64,000 bases of DNA from Marasmius tenuissimus. Its lineage: Eukaryota; Basidiomycota; Agaricomycetes; Agaricales; Marasmiaceae. Under the pieces are notes generated by a model, which did no database searches, was not told where the DNA came from, and saw nothing but the letters and a program-made list of their open reading frames with translations. Of the stretch, positions 1 through 11,164 are shown one piece after another (within the stretch, counting starts at the first letter, position 1; the number at the start of each line of letters is the position of its first letter). The stretch spans positions 1,054,001-1,118,000 of the forward strand of contig JAQOTA010000020.1 in the NCBI GenBank assembly GCA_029532415.1. The letters are read 5' to 3'. Position numbers and translations under genes: made by a program.

Positions 1-1445
1 TGACAATGGCAAGTAGGAAACCTGATCCGAGGCTAGGAGTACATATGGCTCCCCATGAGCCCTCGAGATTCTTCGCGGTGGAAAACTCACGTACAGAATA
101 GACACGATGGCACCGAACCGTCTGGCCGTTGGTTCTTCAAGCCAATCTCTCTGCTTGCGCGAGATCCAGATTAACCTTCCGGCTGTTGCAGATTACTCGG
201 GGGTCAGTCGCGACGTTTGATAGTGAGGGCCAAATGTATGGTAATCACCTATCATACTAGCCAGGATAAAATTTAACACGCCGTTGGCGATCAAACCGCC
301 ACAGCTCACCACTCTGAGTATTTCGAAGTCGAATTTCTTGTGTATAATGATAGTCGTGATGGCGGTCACTAATCAAGTAAGGATAAGGACAAGTTGCAAA
401 CATCAGCATGGGAATGACCCACGGTCCACGAGAATTAGTCCGATGAGGGGCCCAGCAACATACCGTTTCCTGTAGCCCCAGAGGACGTAACATCGAAAGA
501 TCTAGCCGAGAAAATAATCAATCCAACTGCAGAAACTCGGATCACATCAAAAAGAGCCCACCATAATGCTATCCCCCGCTATCCTGCATGAACATGATAA
601 TCCCGTCAGAACGTGGGCACGACAAGAGTGTTCGTTTCGTACCCCATCACCAGAATGATACAATATCGGCATATGCTTGAAAGTTTATCCATTCGTCAGC
701 CACGATTTTACACGTTGACAAGAGAGTTCACCTTACTCAAAAACGTCAATCATATTCAATAATCTCGCGGGGAACTGTTTTCCCTCGTATTGCCAAAGGA
801 TCTCAGCCACGCTAATGAGATCATCAACTATACAGAGAGGCACGCTGACTGAAGCCAGAACGAAGAGGGATACAAGAGTGATTTTGTGAAAGCGGAGGTC
901 GGCAGAGGAATTTCGAGATTTGAGGATAGAGAGCACCCTTCGGAAAAGGTAAATGTAGGTGGCGTAAAGAAAAAGGTTGATCTGGGATAAGAATAAAGAT
1001 TGATGAACCCGCCTAGGTCTGGTTAGTGGAAACACATACCGAGTTCATCAACACCGGATGAATGACTACCAGGCGAAAAATCTCGGTGAGTGAATGACGA
1101 GGTGCAAGATCAGACATGGCAGCTGCGGGTCTGCGAAGCAAATGCTGAACCTGCCTTAAATGAGTCGCCAAGCCGCAGCCCCAGATGATGTAGAGCGAGA
1201 AGCTGCCTAATATTAACGTTAGTACCTCGTGTAGAGTCTTCGGGACGCCAGCGCCGAAGCGAGGACAGGAGCAGTCCAATGTTCTACTGATCAGAGCAGA
1301 TGAGTGATCCGCAGGGTAGGCATGAACTGTAGAATGACATAGACGGAGTTTATCGATACATGGGTTGGAGTACCCGGACATTAGATAGACGTTATGAGCG
1401 GAGGTGGGGTATAATGACCTGAACAGATCACCATCAGTATTCATA
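1..1445 (-). CDS. multi-pass membrane protein, tandem copy A (3' end outside window)
   Basis: An unrecognised fungal integral membrane protein, read right to left through several short introns. Exons visible include a segment with LYIIWGCG and PAAAMSD (about 1040-1250), INLFLYATYIYLFRR with following hydrophobic helices (735-1003), CYVLWGYRKRYVAGPLIGL (about 430-500), LIANGVLNFILASMIAGR across a GT-AG intron (about 160-300), and RDWLEEPTA near 110-160. The order and the motifs YxCYVLWG and LASMIAGRxxW match the second copy at 1648-3560, so this is one half of a tandem duplication. The C-terminal exons lie left of position 1. The true 5' start is not settled; the reading frame is open from about 1445. 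Role unknown; probably plasma or internal membrane. Confidence 0.6.
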
Positions 1446-1647
1446 CACCAGCTCAGAGGAACGCAGGAAGGAACTCACAGGATATAGCGGACAGTTCAAA
1501 GAAGAGCTTACATCCCGCACCTTGGAGATGTCGGCGCTAATCAAAAGGTCGGGGGAGGTTTAGCTGACATGATCGGCAACGACGTGTGATGGTAAATGAA
1601 TGATGGTGATCACTCAACAGCTCTCAACACGCCTCTGGTCCCGAGAG

Positions 1648-3560
1648 TTACGAACCCGGTCGAGTCTGTAGATCCACCGTGTCTGAACGTGATTCCAAAT
1701 CTCCCGCAGCGGTTTCGTCTAGCCCACACGAATCAACACCTGCCTCGGAACCATCCCGATACGTATTGGCTCGAACGACGATGAGTGTAGGAGCAATGCC
1801 CTAGTAGCACGCGTAATAAGTCTTAATGAAGGAAAGGATTCAAATCACAACGCACCGCCATCTGTATCAACACGGATCCTAAATCGAAGTAAGATTCGTC
1901 CGGTAAAAGGTTGCCTACGACGTCTACGGCCATGGCAACGACAAGTAGAAAACCTGATCCAAGGCTATAATTAGACATGGTTTCCCATGAGCCCTCGACT
2001 CGGCGGGATGAGAAACTTCACACACATGATAGACACGATGTTCTTGAACCGTCTGGCTGTCGCTTCTTCTAGCCAATCTCTTCGCGTCCGCAAGACCCAA
2101 AATAGCCGTCCGGCTGGAGAAGATCGCTTGCTAGTCAGCCAGGCAGTCCAACTGTTGGAGTGGGGCATACGCCACTCACCTATCATACTAGCCAGTATGA
2201 AGTTCAAGACACCGTTAGCGGCCAGGCAACCATTGCCCACTAATTTGAGTGTTCGGGAGCCGTTTATGGATAGTACGCCAGTGACGATGGCTGTCACTAA
2301 CAAAGCGGTAATAAGGACATGTCGCAGACGCCAGCGCAGAAGGACCCACGGTCGACAAGGATCAACCCGACGAGAGGCCCAACGACATACCGCTTCTTGT
2401 ATCCCCAAAGGACGTAGCACCGAAATACCTGGGAGAAAACGATCAACTCGTACACCTAGAAGCTAGGCAAACGTCGAAAGGCCTACCATGATGCTATCTC
2501 CTGCGATCCTAAACACAACAAATAATGTTAGGAGAACGAGATGAAAGCAAGAGAGTTTATCCCGTACGCCATTGCCAAGAAAATACAATAGCGGCAGATA
2601 CTAAAATGTAATCGCCCGCATGTCAGTAACACTGCTTCCAAAAAAGGATAGATTGGACTTTACTCTAAGCCATCAATCACGTCCCGAATCCTTTCAGAGA
2701 ACTCTACTCCCTCGTACGTCCAAAGACTATCGGCCATGCTCATGATATCGTCCACCAGACAGATAGGCACGCTAACTGAAGCGAGCACGAACAGAAGTAT
2801 AAGAGTGATTTGGTGAAAGCGGAGGTCGGCAGAGGGATCACGAGCTTTGAGGATGGACAGAACTCTCCGAAAAAGACAGATGTAGATGGCGTAGAGAAAG
2901 AGGTGGATCTAAGAGGGGAACAAAGGACGACATGAACAAACATACAAGCCCTTTAGAAATAGGGATAAACACTCACCGAGCTGATAAGAATAGGGGTTAC
3001 CACTACGAGACGGAAAATACTTGTGAGTGTCTGATGTAGATGGGCAGAGCCATCAGACATGGCAGCTGCAGCTCGCCCTTGGGGTTGTATGTCAACACTT
3101 TATACGTGAAAATCGCCTGTCAAGTGCCACTTCCAGATCCGGATGATAGAATCTAGATATTAGCGTTGACTGTTGGTACCTCATTGAGTAACCGAGCCTT
3201 CGGCACACCAGGGCCAAAGCAGAGGACGGCAAAACGCCCAACATCTTCTAGCTCTTCGCCCTGGCCGAGGTACAATTGATTCGAGCGGAAGCCGACTGAT
3301 CCACATGGCAGGATGAGAGTGTAGAATGGAATGTATTATGCAGGAAACGGAGGTTATCGATACAAAAAGTGGAAGTGCCGGACATTAGATTGAGACTATA
3401 ATAGAGACTTGATATATGACCTGTACGGGTCAACATCAGTCCGTACAGCGTTTCAGGGGAGAGCGGAAGAGAACTCACAAGTTACAACAAACAGTCCAAA
3501 GAGAGGAAGATATATCGTGCATCATTAGAGATCGTAAACCATTCATAGTCCTGCCCAGCA
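1648..3560 (-). CDS. multi-pass membrane protein, tandem copy B
   Basis: Paralogue of the gene at the left edge, 1.9 kb away in the same orientation. Clear exons, 5' to 3' on the minus strand: IHLFLYAIYICLFRRVLSIL (about 2670-2900), IAGDSIMV joined to FRCYVLWGYKKRYVVGPLVG (about 2360-2510), NGVLNFILASMI joined to AGRLFWVLRTRRDWLEE (about 2060-2230), a late helix GSGFLLVVAMAVDVVGNLLP (about 1910-1980), and GIAPTLIVVRA with an acidic tail ending at a TAA at 1648-1650. Introns are 50-65 nt with GT-AG ends. In the early exon that corresponds to LATHLRQVQHLLRRPAAAMSD of copy A, this copy diverges and has an in-frame TAA near 3100, so the gene may be damaged or spliced differently there. The start is not resolved. 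Function unknown. Confidence 0.55.
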
Positions 3561-3611
3561 GAACTCAGAGATCCTGAACGTGATACAGGCAAGAGCGCAA
3601 CACCACGGATA

Positions 3612-5433
3612 TCAACATGTGACCAACAGTCCCAGTACACTAATAATGCCAATGACGAGGAGCGAAGGGGCACCACTACCGTTTCTGGCCCCATTGACCT
3701 CGACTGCCGGCATTGTGGTACTTCTCGATGCTGCTGTACTTGTAACTGTGGTAGGAACTCCGGCGCCGACGCGAATTGTTGTCATCGAAAGGGTGAATGT
3801 AGATGAGATCTGGGTCTCTGCGGACGAGGCCGGTTCTGACGGTGGTATGGAGGACGTAGGAGCGACGGATGAGATGGAAGTGACAGAGACAGGAGTAGCT
3901 AGAATGCTCGAGGACGACAGTGCTGAACTCAACGTCGAGGACGACGAGAGTGGTGTAGACGATGATCCACTGTTGACCGTACCAGGCACACCTCCGACGC
4001 GCGAGAAGGTCGGGTCCGCACGTCCAGAACTTGTCGTCGACGACGACGAAACGGGAGGCGTAGCTCCCGTGTCTTCGCTATCCAGAGCAAAGATGTCCGT
4101 TTGTGGGCCTATAGAACGAACGTATCCGATGAGAACAAAAAAGGAAAGAAACAATCCACGAAGTACACTCACCACTCTTGAAGCCAACCTTATCGTTATA
4201 CCCCGGGTTCCCTAGCCTCGCACCAAGCTCTCCATCCAGCGTCTCAATATTGTCACCTTCCAACTGATTCCAGAACAACATTTGCTTCGCTCCCTTGTAA
4301 CATGCCCCAAGCTTCTGCTCTTCATCCTCCCCGGCACTGGTAGTGTTGGCGGGTTTGGTCGTCAGCGGCAAGCTCATGTCGCACCAGTTCGGAGGGCGTG
4401 CAGGGAGAGCGAGAGGTTTGGAGCCAGGCGTGCCAGTGACGTTGCAGCGATACGGGAAGAAGTACATGTTAGGTTCGCCACAACCATTCGGGATCTAGCG
4501 GGTCGGTTCAATATTGCGTAGGTTATGCAAGTTGACAGTACTCACCCAGCCCCATGTACAGATACATCCGCCTGGAGGACAAGCTGGTAGATTCGGTACT
4601 TGATAGGTCGCCAAGCGTCTGAAGGGTGTACTGGAGAGGACACTGTCAGGAGACGGAAGTGGGTCATGAAAATGGATAAGACAACTGACTGTTCGAGGAC
4701 AGTGAATACGACTAGATTTTCGGGCGTGACCTTCTTGAGGTCGGAGGTGTACGATATCGCAAAGGCAGTTCCTGAGGCCATACTTTCATTCTGTGTGTGT
4801 ACTAGAAGTCATGCATCAGCCATCCGTTCACAAAAAGAGCAATAGTAGAAGAAAACGAACTATTGGGGTCAACGATGCACCCGGGAACTTCTCCTTCTGC
4901 GCCTTTCTGTCCTATCTTGAATTTTCCCTCCTGTCCTTCGGTTCTATCGTTCTTCGTGCCTCCGGTAAGTGGTCCAGGAAATACTTTCGCTTGTTTGCCC
5001 TTGCTGCTAAAAGTCGTGAAAGCTCGGTTGGTGGCAAGTTCAACGGTAAAGTTGCCGTTGGCAGGGAGTTCGAGAAAGTCGCCTGGTGCCGGTGGAAACT
5101 CGTCGCACTATGAAAAGAAGATGTTCAGGAAAATGTGAATGAAATAGGGCGAATGTGAAAGCTCACCTTGTCAACGTGATGCATCCACCAATCTTTCTTT
5201 TTCAACTTAAAGAGCGGGTTGACTGGTGAGTTGTTATTGCCATTATCTTCGCCCGGCGTCGTTCCGTTCAAGCAGTACATTCCTATGGAATAGACTACAT
5301 GAGTATGTCGTGCTCGCGGTCATCAACGAAGACGTTACGCACCTTTCGACCAAGCAGCTATATGCGCATTGGCTTGTAGCACTGTTGTTGCCATAAACAT
5401 GAGAGCGAGCTGGAAAAACTTGATCGTAGCCAT
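3612..5433 (-). CDS. AA14-like lytic polysaccharide monooxygenase with GPI-anchor signal
   Basis: A secreted copper enzyme of the AA14 type, a family known to cleave xylan-coated cellulose oxidatively. Exon 1 (5343-5433) encodes a signal peptide ending ANA followed by HIAAW; the mature N-terminal His would be the histidine-brace ligand. Exon 2 (5167-5282) carries [12 protein letters not shown], and exon 3 [19 protein letters not shown]. Later exons give [52 protein letters not shown] and GYNDKVGF, in the order found in AA14 proteins. The last intron joins FKSG to PQTDIFALD and a tail of about 150 Ser/Thr-rich residues, ending in the hydrophobic stretch [17 protein letters not shown], a typical GPI signal. 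Introns have strong sites such as gtgagt/ctatag. The start is the ATG before the signal peptide. The exon 3 to 4 junction is the least certain. Confidence 0.72.
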
Positions 5434-5789
5434 CTCGAGTCTCCTTCAACGATTGTGTGAGTTTTGTTCTTCAAAATTCAATCTTCAAGCCTCCAAAGAG
5501 CGACCAGCGCGTCAAGAACGAGAACGGGTGCCAGACGCTGAAGAGAAGGGGTGATGGGGGTGAGAGAATAAGTTTGTGAGCGCATGTTCTTAAGAGGGTT
5601 ATTATCGAGGACAAGGACCGAACAAGGACAATGAGAAACGCCTTTGTTGCTTTGCCGTTGACGTTGACAGGTTGCTCGGCCCTGGGTCCGTGCGCTTGTT
5701 TGGCTACCCAATTCGGAGGCCAAACAAATCACGGTCATGTGACATGTAGTGCCACTTTTGCACAGTCAGTCTCATACTAATAGCAACCT
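5434..5789. other. upstream region of the AA14-like gene, no gene seen
   Basis: About 350 bases lie between the AA14-like start codon and the first hAT-like subterminal repeats. They should hold the promoter of the minus-strand gene. Open frames here are short and overlap the 5' leader; no conserved product was recognised. Confidence 0.5.
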
Positions 5790-6780
5790 AAAGTTACTCA
5801 AGTACACTCTAAGGCTCCAACCGTACCCTATAGTATACTGTTTATAGACGGATCCTACTCTATAGTTTACTGTATATGTCTACTTGTCCGCCCGAAGTTT
5901 AAACATACGGTTTACTAGACAGTATAAACAGTATATACCGTGACTATCTAAGGCTTGTAGCCTGTAGGTCCAGTTTGCACCAGTGGCAACGGGTATTACG
6001 TCCTACTCAGCTAGTTGAGAGTAATAGTTGACAGCACCGATCATCGAAGGACTGCAACTTGGAAAAACCATTGCTTTGGTGGAAGGTACGTGTTTTTTTG
6101 GGTCAGTGGACAGGGCTTTTGCTCATATTCATAACCAGGAGCATGCCGACAGGTTCCCGATTCTTGCTCGTATGGCCCGAGATTTTCTCGCCATCCCAGC
6201 AACGAGTGTTTCAGTTGAGCGTGTCTTTTCGCAGTTGAGGAACATTTGCCAAGATCTCCGAAGCTCTCTCAAAGCCAAGACATTCCGCGAGGCCTTGTTG
6301 AGCAAGTCTTGGATCAGAGCACACTGGGCCCAGGATCACATAAGTTTTGAGCGGTATTCGAGATTGACGCTGAAACTTATTTGGGGAGATCTTAGCACAA
6401 ATCGTGGAACAAAGGAAAGAGATACTCGGTACCAGAAATGGGGAGAAACGTGGTAGAAATGCCAGATTTGGGATTTCTATCTCATTTCTCTCCTGTATGG
6501 GTTGAGTTTGGGTCGAATATCTCCGGCATGGGCCATGAAAGTTATGTCAAATTCTCCTTAAATAAGTTTTCACATAAAGTTTCGATTTTTCCTCGAAACT
6601 TACGAGTTCCTGCACCCAGTGGCAGGTCTTCTGGACATTGTTCCTCCACCTCGGACGAGGCGTAAGCATGGCTCAACTACTGAGCACGTGGTAGTCTTGT
6701 GACATATTGTATGCAAACAGTTTTAAACAGTATATAGAGTATAATACCCAGTAGAATATAGCGTGGGCATGGTCATGGGC
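5790..6780. mobile_element. degenerate hAT-type DNA transposon remnant
   Basis: A hAT dimerisation-domain fragment (6028-6456) is flanked by AT-rich motifs of opposite sense. The left side has repeated variants of ctatagtatactgttta (5826-5960), some mirrored as aaacagtatatac. The right side has aaacagtatatagagtat (6722-6742), whose reverse complement matches the left variants. These resemble the subterminal inverted repeats of hAT elements. Exact ends and an 8-bp target duplication could not be defined, so the boundaries are approximate. Confidence 0.5.
6028..6456 (+). pseudogene. hAT transposase C-terminal fragment
   Basis: The frame encodes a hAT C-terminal dimerisation region, recognisable by FPILARMARDFLAIPATSVS, then VERVFSQLRNICQDLRSSL and a final helix with LLSKSWI. 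This is the most conserved part of hAT transposases. The BED zinc finger and the RNase-H-like catalytic core that normally precede it, several hundred residues, are absent upstream. Only about 140 codons survive, and the first methionine here is not a natural start. It is therefore read as a dead fragment rather than a gene. About 35 codons run on after the domain to a TAG. Confidence 0.75.
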
Positions 6781-7114
6781 ACGGCCAGAATGCCCATGGT
6801 TACATGGGCACTCGTACCTAGGATTACAGCGGTGAATAGAGTCATTCGTCATTGTCACACCGCCAATCGCGGCCACCTGAGTGAACCGAGAGCTACTCGC
6901 TACGCCTTATGGAAGCAAAGGACCCTTCAGCAATGATCTTGGTCCCTCTTCCCTTCCGCTTTTAACATTTCTTCACTCACGACCGCACTCGGACACAGGA
7001 GAGATTGAAAAGAGAAGTTTAATTCACGAGTATCGGAAATACAAGGTAGGTAACATAATTCGGCTTTTCAGGCTTTGTATTAACAGGAGAAAGCTGTGAA
7101 ACGAGCAAGCGACG
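6781..7114. other. spacer between hAT remnant and Crypton gene
   Basis: No coding region was recognised. It contains the 5' flank of the Crypton recombinase gene. Short open frames on both strands show no conserved features. Confidence 0.4.
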
Positions 7115-10100
7115 ATGGCAGTCTCGGGCTCAATAGACTCGCCAAAAAAACGGCGCCACATTCTGAGGTCTCCAGTATCTACCGTGTCAGAACGCGTACG
7201 CGCTGCTAAGTGTCGACCAGCCATTTGAGAGACCAACGTCACGTCTAGCCTTGCGACCACCACCAATCTCGCAGAGAACTCACTTCTGAGCTTTCCCGAG
7301 ACGGCGTCCTTCACCAATCGCGATCCCTCTATGACCTCTGTTTCCTGTGAGAAACTCCAAGAGCTCATGTACCAGGGAGCTGCCACCCTTCTGCCGTCCC
7401 TATTCGTCCCAAGTCAAGCCAATCAGCCCGACAGCGTCAATACTTTCCGTGAAACCATCGAGGCTACATCGCAGGCCCAGAGAGCTCGCCGCCAGGAGGA
7501 AAGTGACGAAAGCGGTGGCACTGCAGAGAAGTACGGAAGGTGGTGGAAAGAATACACCAATTGGTGGTGGGTTAACGCAGTGGGTCTCGTGCAAGCTAAC
7601 CCTGGTTTGGTGCCCGAAGAGCCGCTGCCTATCACCCCTGCAAAGGCTGCTATTTTTCTGGACTATGTCACCTCCCGGAACAAGGTGAACATCGTGTTCA
7701 GGAATGACCGAACGTCACTGACACATCTTTACCACAGCGAGACCATAAGGGGGTAGAGATACCCAACTCGAGCCTCAGTGTTCATAGCGTCAAGTCGTGC
7801 ATCAACGCCCTCGAGAATCTCCGACTTCGCACTCAACACGAGCACAAGAATGATCCAGATGCCCAAAGGCCACTCAGGGAGGATCTCCGCATCAAGATGA
7901 TTGAGAAGCGGGCTCAAGCTGACGAGAAAACCCATGAAGATGAAGCCATGAAACTCAAGGCGGTGGGGACGTCTGCGGGTAATTGAATTCACTGGGCAAT
8001 TTGTAAGCGAGAAAGATACTCACATCTCCAATCTGTAGACACTTACACGACTGAGCAAGTTCAAGCCGCAGCCCACTGGTGTGTTGACGGTTAGTTCTCC
8101 GGGAAGACCAGCGAGCATAGGGGATACAGAAACCGTGCCCTGTTCCTCCTGGCCATCCATTCATTGGTCCGTGGGGACAACGTCCGAAGGCTATGTTACT
8201 CGGATTTCTTCTATAAGGAGCTGCCGAATCCCGCCCTGGATACTATGGACCTACACGGTAGCATAAGCCATGCGCACGATATCACAGTGAGTTCCTCTTA
8301 CCTTGCTGCTTTTCGCCGTATTGACCTGTTCCTCAGTCGGTGGTTTTCTTGTCGAATATGGGGAAGAACAACCACGTAGGCCGCCGGGACGAACATGGTA
8401 TCATCCGCCACCATATCGTGGATATGTGTGCCATCGGAGCACTCGCAATGTACCTCTTCAGCAGGTACCATATCCTCGGTGAGGTCACTCCCGAATTCGC
8501 TCCTGATTTTGAACACTCCAAAGCCGGTGAATTCGGCTATCGCAATTGGTACACTTGGCACTTGTTTCCAGGTCGTGACGGTCTCAACGAGCCGCTCGGC
8601 TATGATGGTAAGTTTTCCCTCTATTGAGATGTCGAAAGCCTGAACTGAATGCTATATTAGCACATGCAAATGTCATACAAACGATCCACGAAAATAACAA
8701 CATACATGTATCCAAAACAACCCATATGGGTCGCGTGCAAGGCGCAGTCAATGCCCGAGCTCACGGCGCATCGGAAACCGCGACAAAGGCACTTGGTGGC
8801 TGGAATGAACAAGGTTCATTCAAGAACTGCTATGATCATCGGCTCCCGCTGGAGGCAATGCTGGCGGCTGCCTACTTCCTTGCCAACCATCCTGAGAGAC
8901 ACAGCCTTCCCCGAGGGCAGATAGGCGAGTCTATATGTTTATTTTCTGCTCAGAACGGGAGACTGACTTGACCTCAAGTCGTGCCAGTGTCGTTACTTCA
9001 GCAACTTTGGCCGTGGGTGGAGGAAGAGCTCGAGAAGTATGATGAACGCAGGCGGGTTCTCGGAAAGAAGGGGCTGGACCTTGTGCTCGTGAGCTTCTTG
9101 GGCATGCTCAAGAAGCTCCGGGAGATCCTCTGCCAGGACCTGGCCATGATCTTCGCCAAAACTCCCTTGTACAGCATCTTCAACCACGCGCCCTTCAATA
9201 CACTTGAATTCAGGGCCTTTGCTATTGATGCATCCAGGGCCGTCGAGATTGGAGTCCAAAACGCGAGTGCACGACTCGAGCCATTCTCCAAGGAGCTTGT
9301 TAACGCGGTGGAAAACATTACAGTCACTTCTGAGACACGTATGGAGTGGTTTCGCCTTGAACAGAAGGGTCAGATGGATGAGGTGAAGACAGCATTGCAG
9401 GGACTCACTGACGCCCTCAAGTTGGGTATCTACGCCCCACCGACAAAGCGCATGCGCATTCAATCCCCTTTGCCAGCTGCTGCCCGTCCGGAGAAACTGC
9501 GGAAAGCGACAGATACGCGAAGAAGAAAGTCACTCGGTTCTTCACTAAGTTCATCACCGGCTCCGGGTATCCCAACGCCTGCAGCAACTCCTCCGCCTCA
9601 GCCCATACAATCTCCGATCGTCCTACCTCCCTCACTTCCTGCAATAGAAGCTCCAGCAGCTAGTGAAGACGACACTGCGATGGTACTCGAAACGACATCT
9701 CCGACTCGTTCAAAAATGCCGAACTATTACGTTCGTCAGGGAGAGGTCGTCGTCTTGATTAATCAAGACGACTTTACGGAAGATCAGGAACAGGGTATGG
9801 CGGAAATAGAGGCTCGCATCGGTACTGAGAAGGCCATCAGGCACGAATGGGACTGGATTCAATTTCACTCTCGTCGACGTGATGAATGGGTACCTCGCTA
9901 CGTTTTGAGGAACGTAGTAACTCGAGAAGAGATGTGGCACGAGTTTTCCGAAGGATGGGATGGTTGCCTCTCGGTGCAGGAGCTGGAAAGGGATTTTCCG
10001 AAGTGGAGGGCGAAGAATACGGGTCTCGGGACCGAGTTGTCTTGTCGCGGAAAGCTTTGGAGCCTGGTGCGGGAGCTGGCGGAGAGAGACGGCTGGGATG

Positions 10101-10255
10101 CACCGCTGGCACTGCGGTTCTTGAACGATAAGTATCCAGCGAGCCCTACTGGTCTGAAGGCGTTTCGAACTGCGGGTAATTTTGTTCGTTGGTTGCAGGA
10201 AGACAAAGGTCGGAATTATCGCGAGGTTATAACGCAGGCATCGTCATACCTGTAG
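7115..10255 (+). pseudogene. Crypton tyrosine-recombinase transposon gene (two nonsense codons)
   Basis: A Crypton-type element: a tyrosine recombinase that moves circular DNA, followed by a GCR1_C-like DNA-binding region. Spliced exons give a basic N-terminus (PKKRRH), WWKEYTNWWWVN, the first catalytic Arg in LLAIHSLVRGDNVRR (about 8130-8200), KNNHVGRRDEHG, then HMGR, GGWN and the nucleophile Tyr in FKNCYDHRLPLEAM (8640-8930). Introns are short, including one with a GC donor after SLPRGQI. The last exon (about 8980-10255) has a helical segment, a Pro/Ser-rich linker and a C-terminal domain with HEWDWIQFHSRRRDEWVPRY and WLQEDKGRNYREV. The frame is interrupted by TGA at 7226-7228 and TAG at 8092-8094; reading resumes in the same frame both times, so these look like recent point mutations. 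Translation from the ATG at 7331 would avoid only the first. Confidence 0.75.
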
Positions 10256-10649
10256 CCAGAAGGTCAGTCTCTTTGCTCAGACTGAATGAGTTGGAAGCTT
10301 ACAGGTTCCATGCCTACAGCATTTCAATTTTTGGGTGTTGCCCTTTTCTTGGTCATTAAGGTCTGTATGGCAGGTGGAGTCAGCTCTCAGGTTAGAGGAC
10401 TCGAGGGACGCAAACAGCGACAGCAATAACATGAACGACAACATCAAGACTACAATATCGACGAGTACGATGGGCCTTCAGCCAACGTAACGTTTTTGTC
10501 GTAGTCTTCCTTTTTATACGAGTCTCGAGCTTCTGTACTTTGTTCGTACTCTAATTCGTTATAATTCTCAATTACATCTCGTAGCATTATTTTTGAATGT
10601 TTCTACAGTAACTGTATACAAAAAACGAGTGCTGCTACTTACCGACGGT
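10256..10649. other. 3' flank of Crypton gene, no gene seen
   Basis: T-rich non-coding sequence up to the inverted repeat. Cryptons lack terminal inverted repeats, so the right element border cannot be placed by eye. Confidence 0.4.
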
Positions 10650-10763
10650 GTTGATGGTGGTGGTTGGGTTGAGGGTGCGGAAGGAGTTCACACGGTTGAC
10701 GCGTGTCGGATAACCAGCGCTCAGAGAGGCCTGAGGACGAGAATGGAAGGTGGGCGCTCGGAC
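10650..10763 (+). repeat. left arm of 114-bp perfect inverted repeat
   Basis: Every base pairs with 10775-10888 when reverse-complemented. The arms are separated by only 11 bp (10764-10774). Outside this the pairing stops at 10649/10889. Read on the minus strand the arm looks exon-like and ends beside gtaagt. Confidence 0.97.
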
Positions 10764-10774
10764 CGGCGCGGATT

Positions 10775-10888
10775 GTCCGAGCGCCCACCTTCCATTCTCG
10801 TCCTCAGGCCTCTCTGAGCGCTGGTTATCCGACACGCGTCAACCGTGTGAACTCCTTCCGCACCCTCAACCCAACCACCACCATCAAC
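10775..10888 (-). repeat. right arm of 114-bp perfect inverted repeat
   Basis: Exact reverse complement of 10650-10763. On the plus strand the reading continues past the arm as CGSAG and meets a gtgagt donor at about 10908, so both arms point outward with a splice-donor-like sequence after them. The region to 11164 holds no recognised gene. Confidence 0.97.
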
Positions 10889-11164
10889 GCCCACTGTGGG
10901 TCTGCAGGTGAGTTTTCCTGTTCCACAACTCGTATAGTAGTAGCAATAGAGTAAATGAAGTCCCAATCCATAAATCTGAGCAAATGCCAAGCTCAATTTG
11001 AGTGAAATGAATAAGATGAATGACAAAAAAAATTCCTCCGTGTCTACGCGCAAACAACGTGCATTTCCATCGGGAAGCTGATCGATCATTCCTCTAGAAA
11101 AAACCTCGTGAACTGCTGCAGGCCAGCAGCTTGAACAATCCGAGAATCTCTGACTTCTATCAGG

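Noticed and set aside
3580..4215. 211-codon plus-strand open frame
   Set aside because: It is antisense to the Ser/Thr-rich tail of the AA14-like gene; acidic and Asp/Glu-rich composition is the mirror of serine codons.
8993..9463. 156-codon minus-strand frame
   Set aside because: Antisense to the last Crypton exon, which carries the recognisable domain.
10593..11089. Several frames of 66-122 codons over the inverted repeat
   Set aside because: They appear on both strands because the arms are identical; none has a start or domain that supports a gene by itself.
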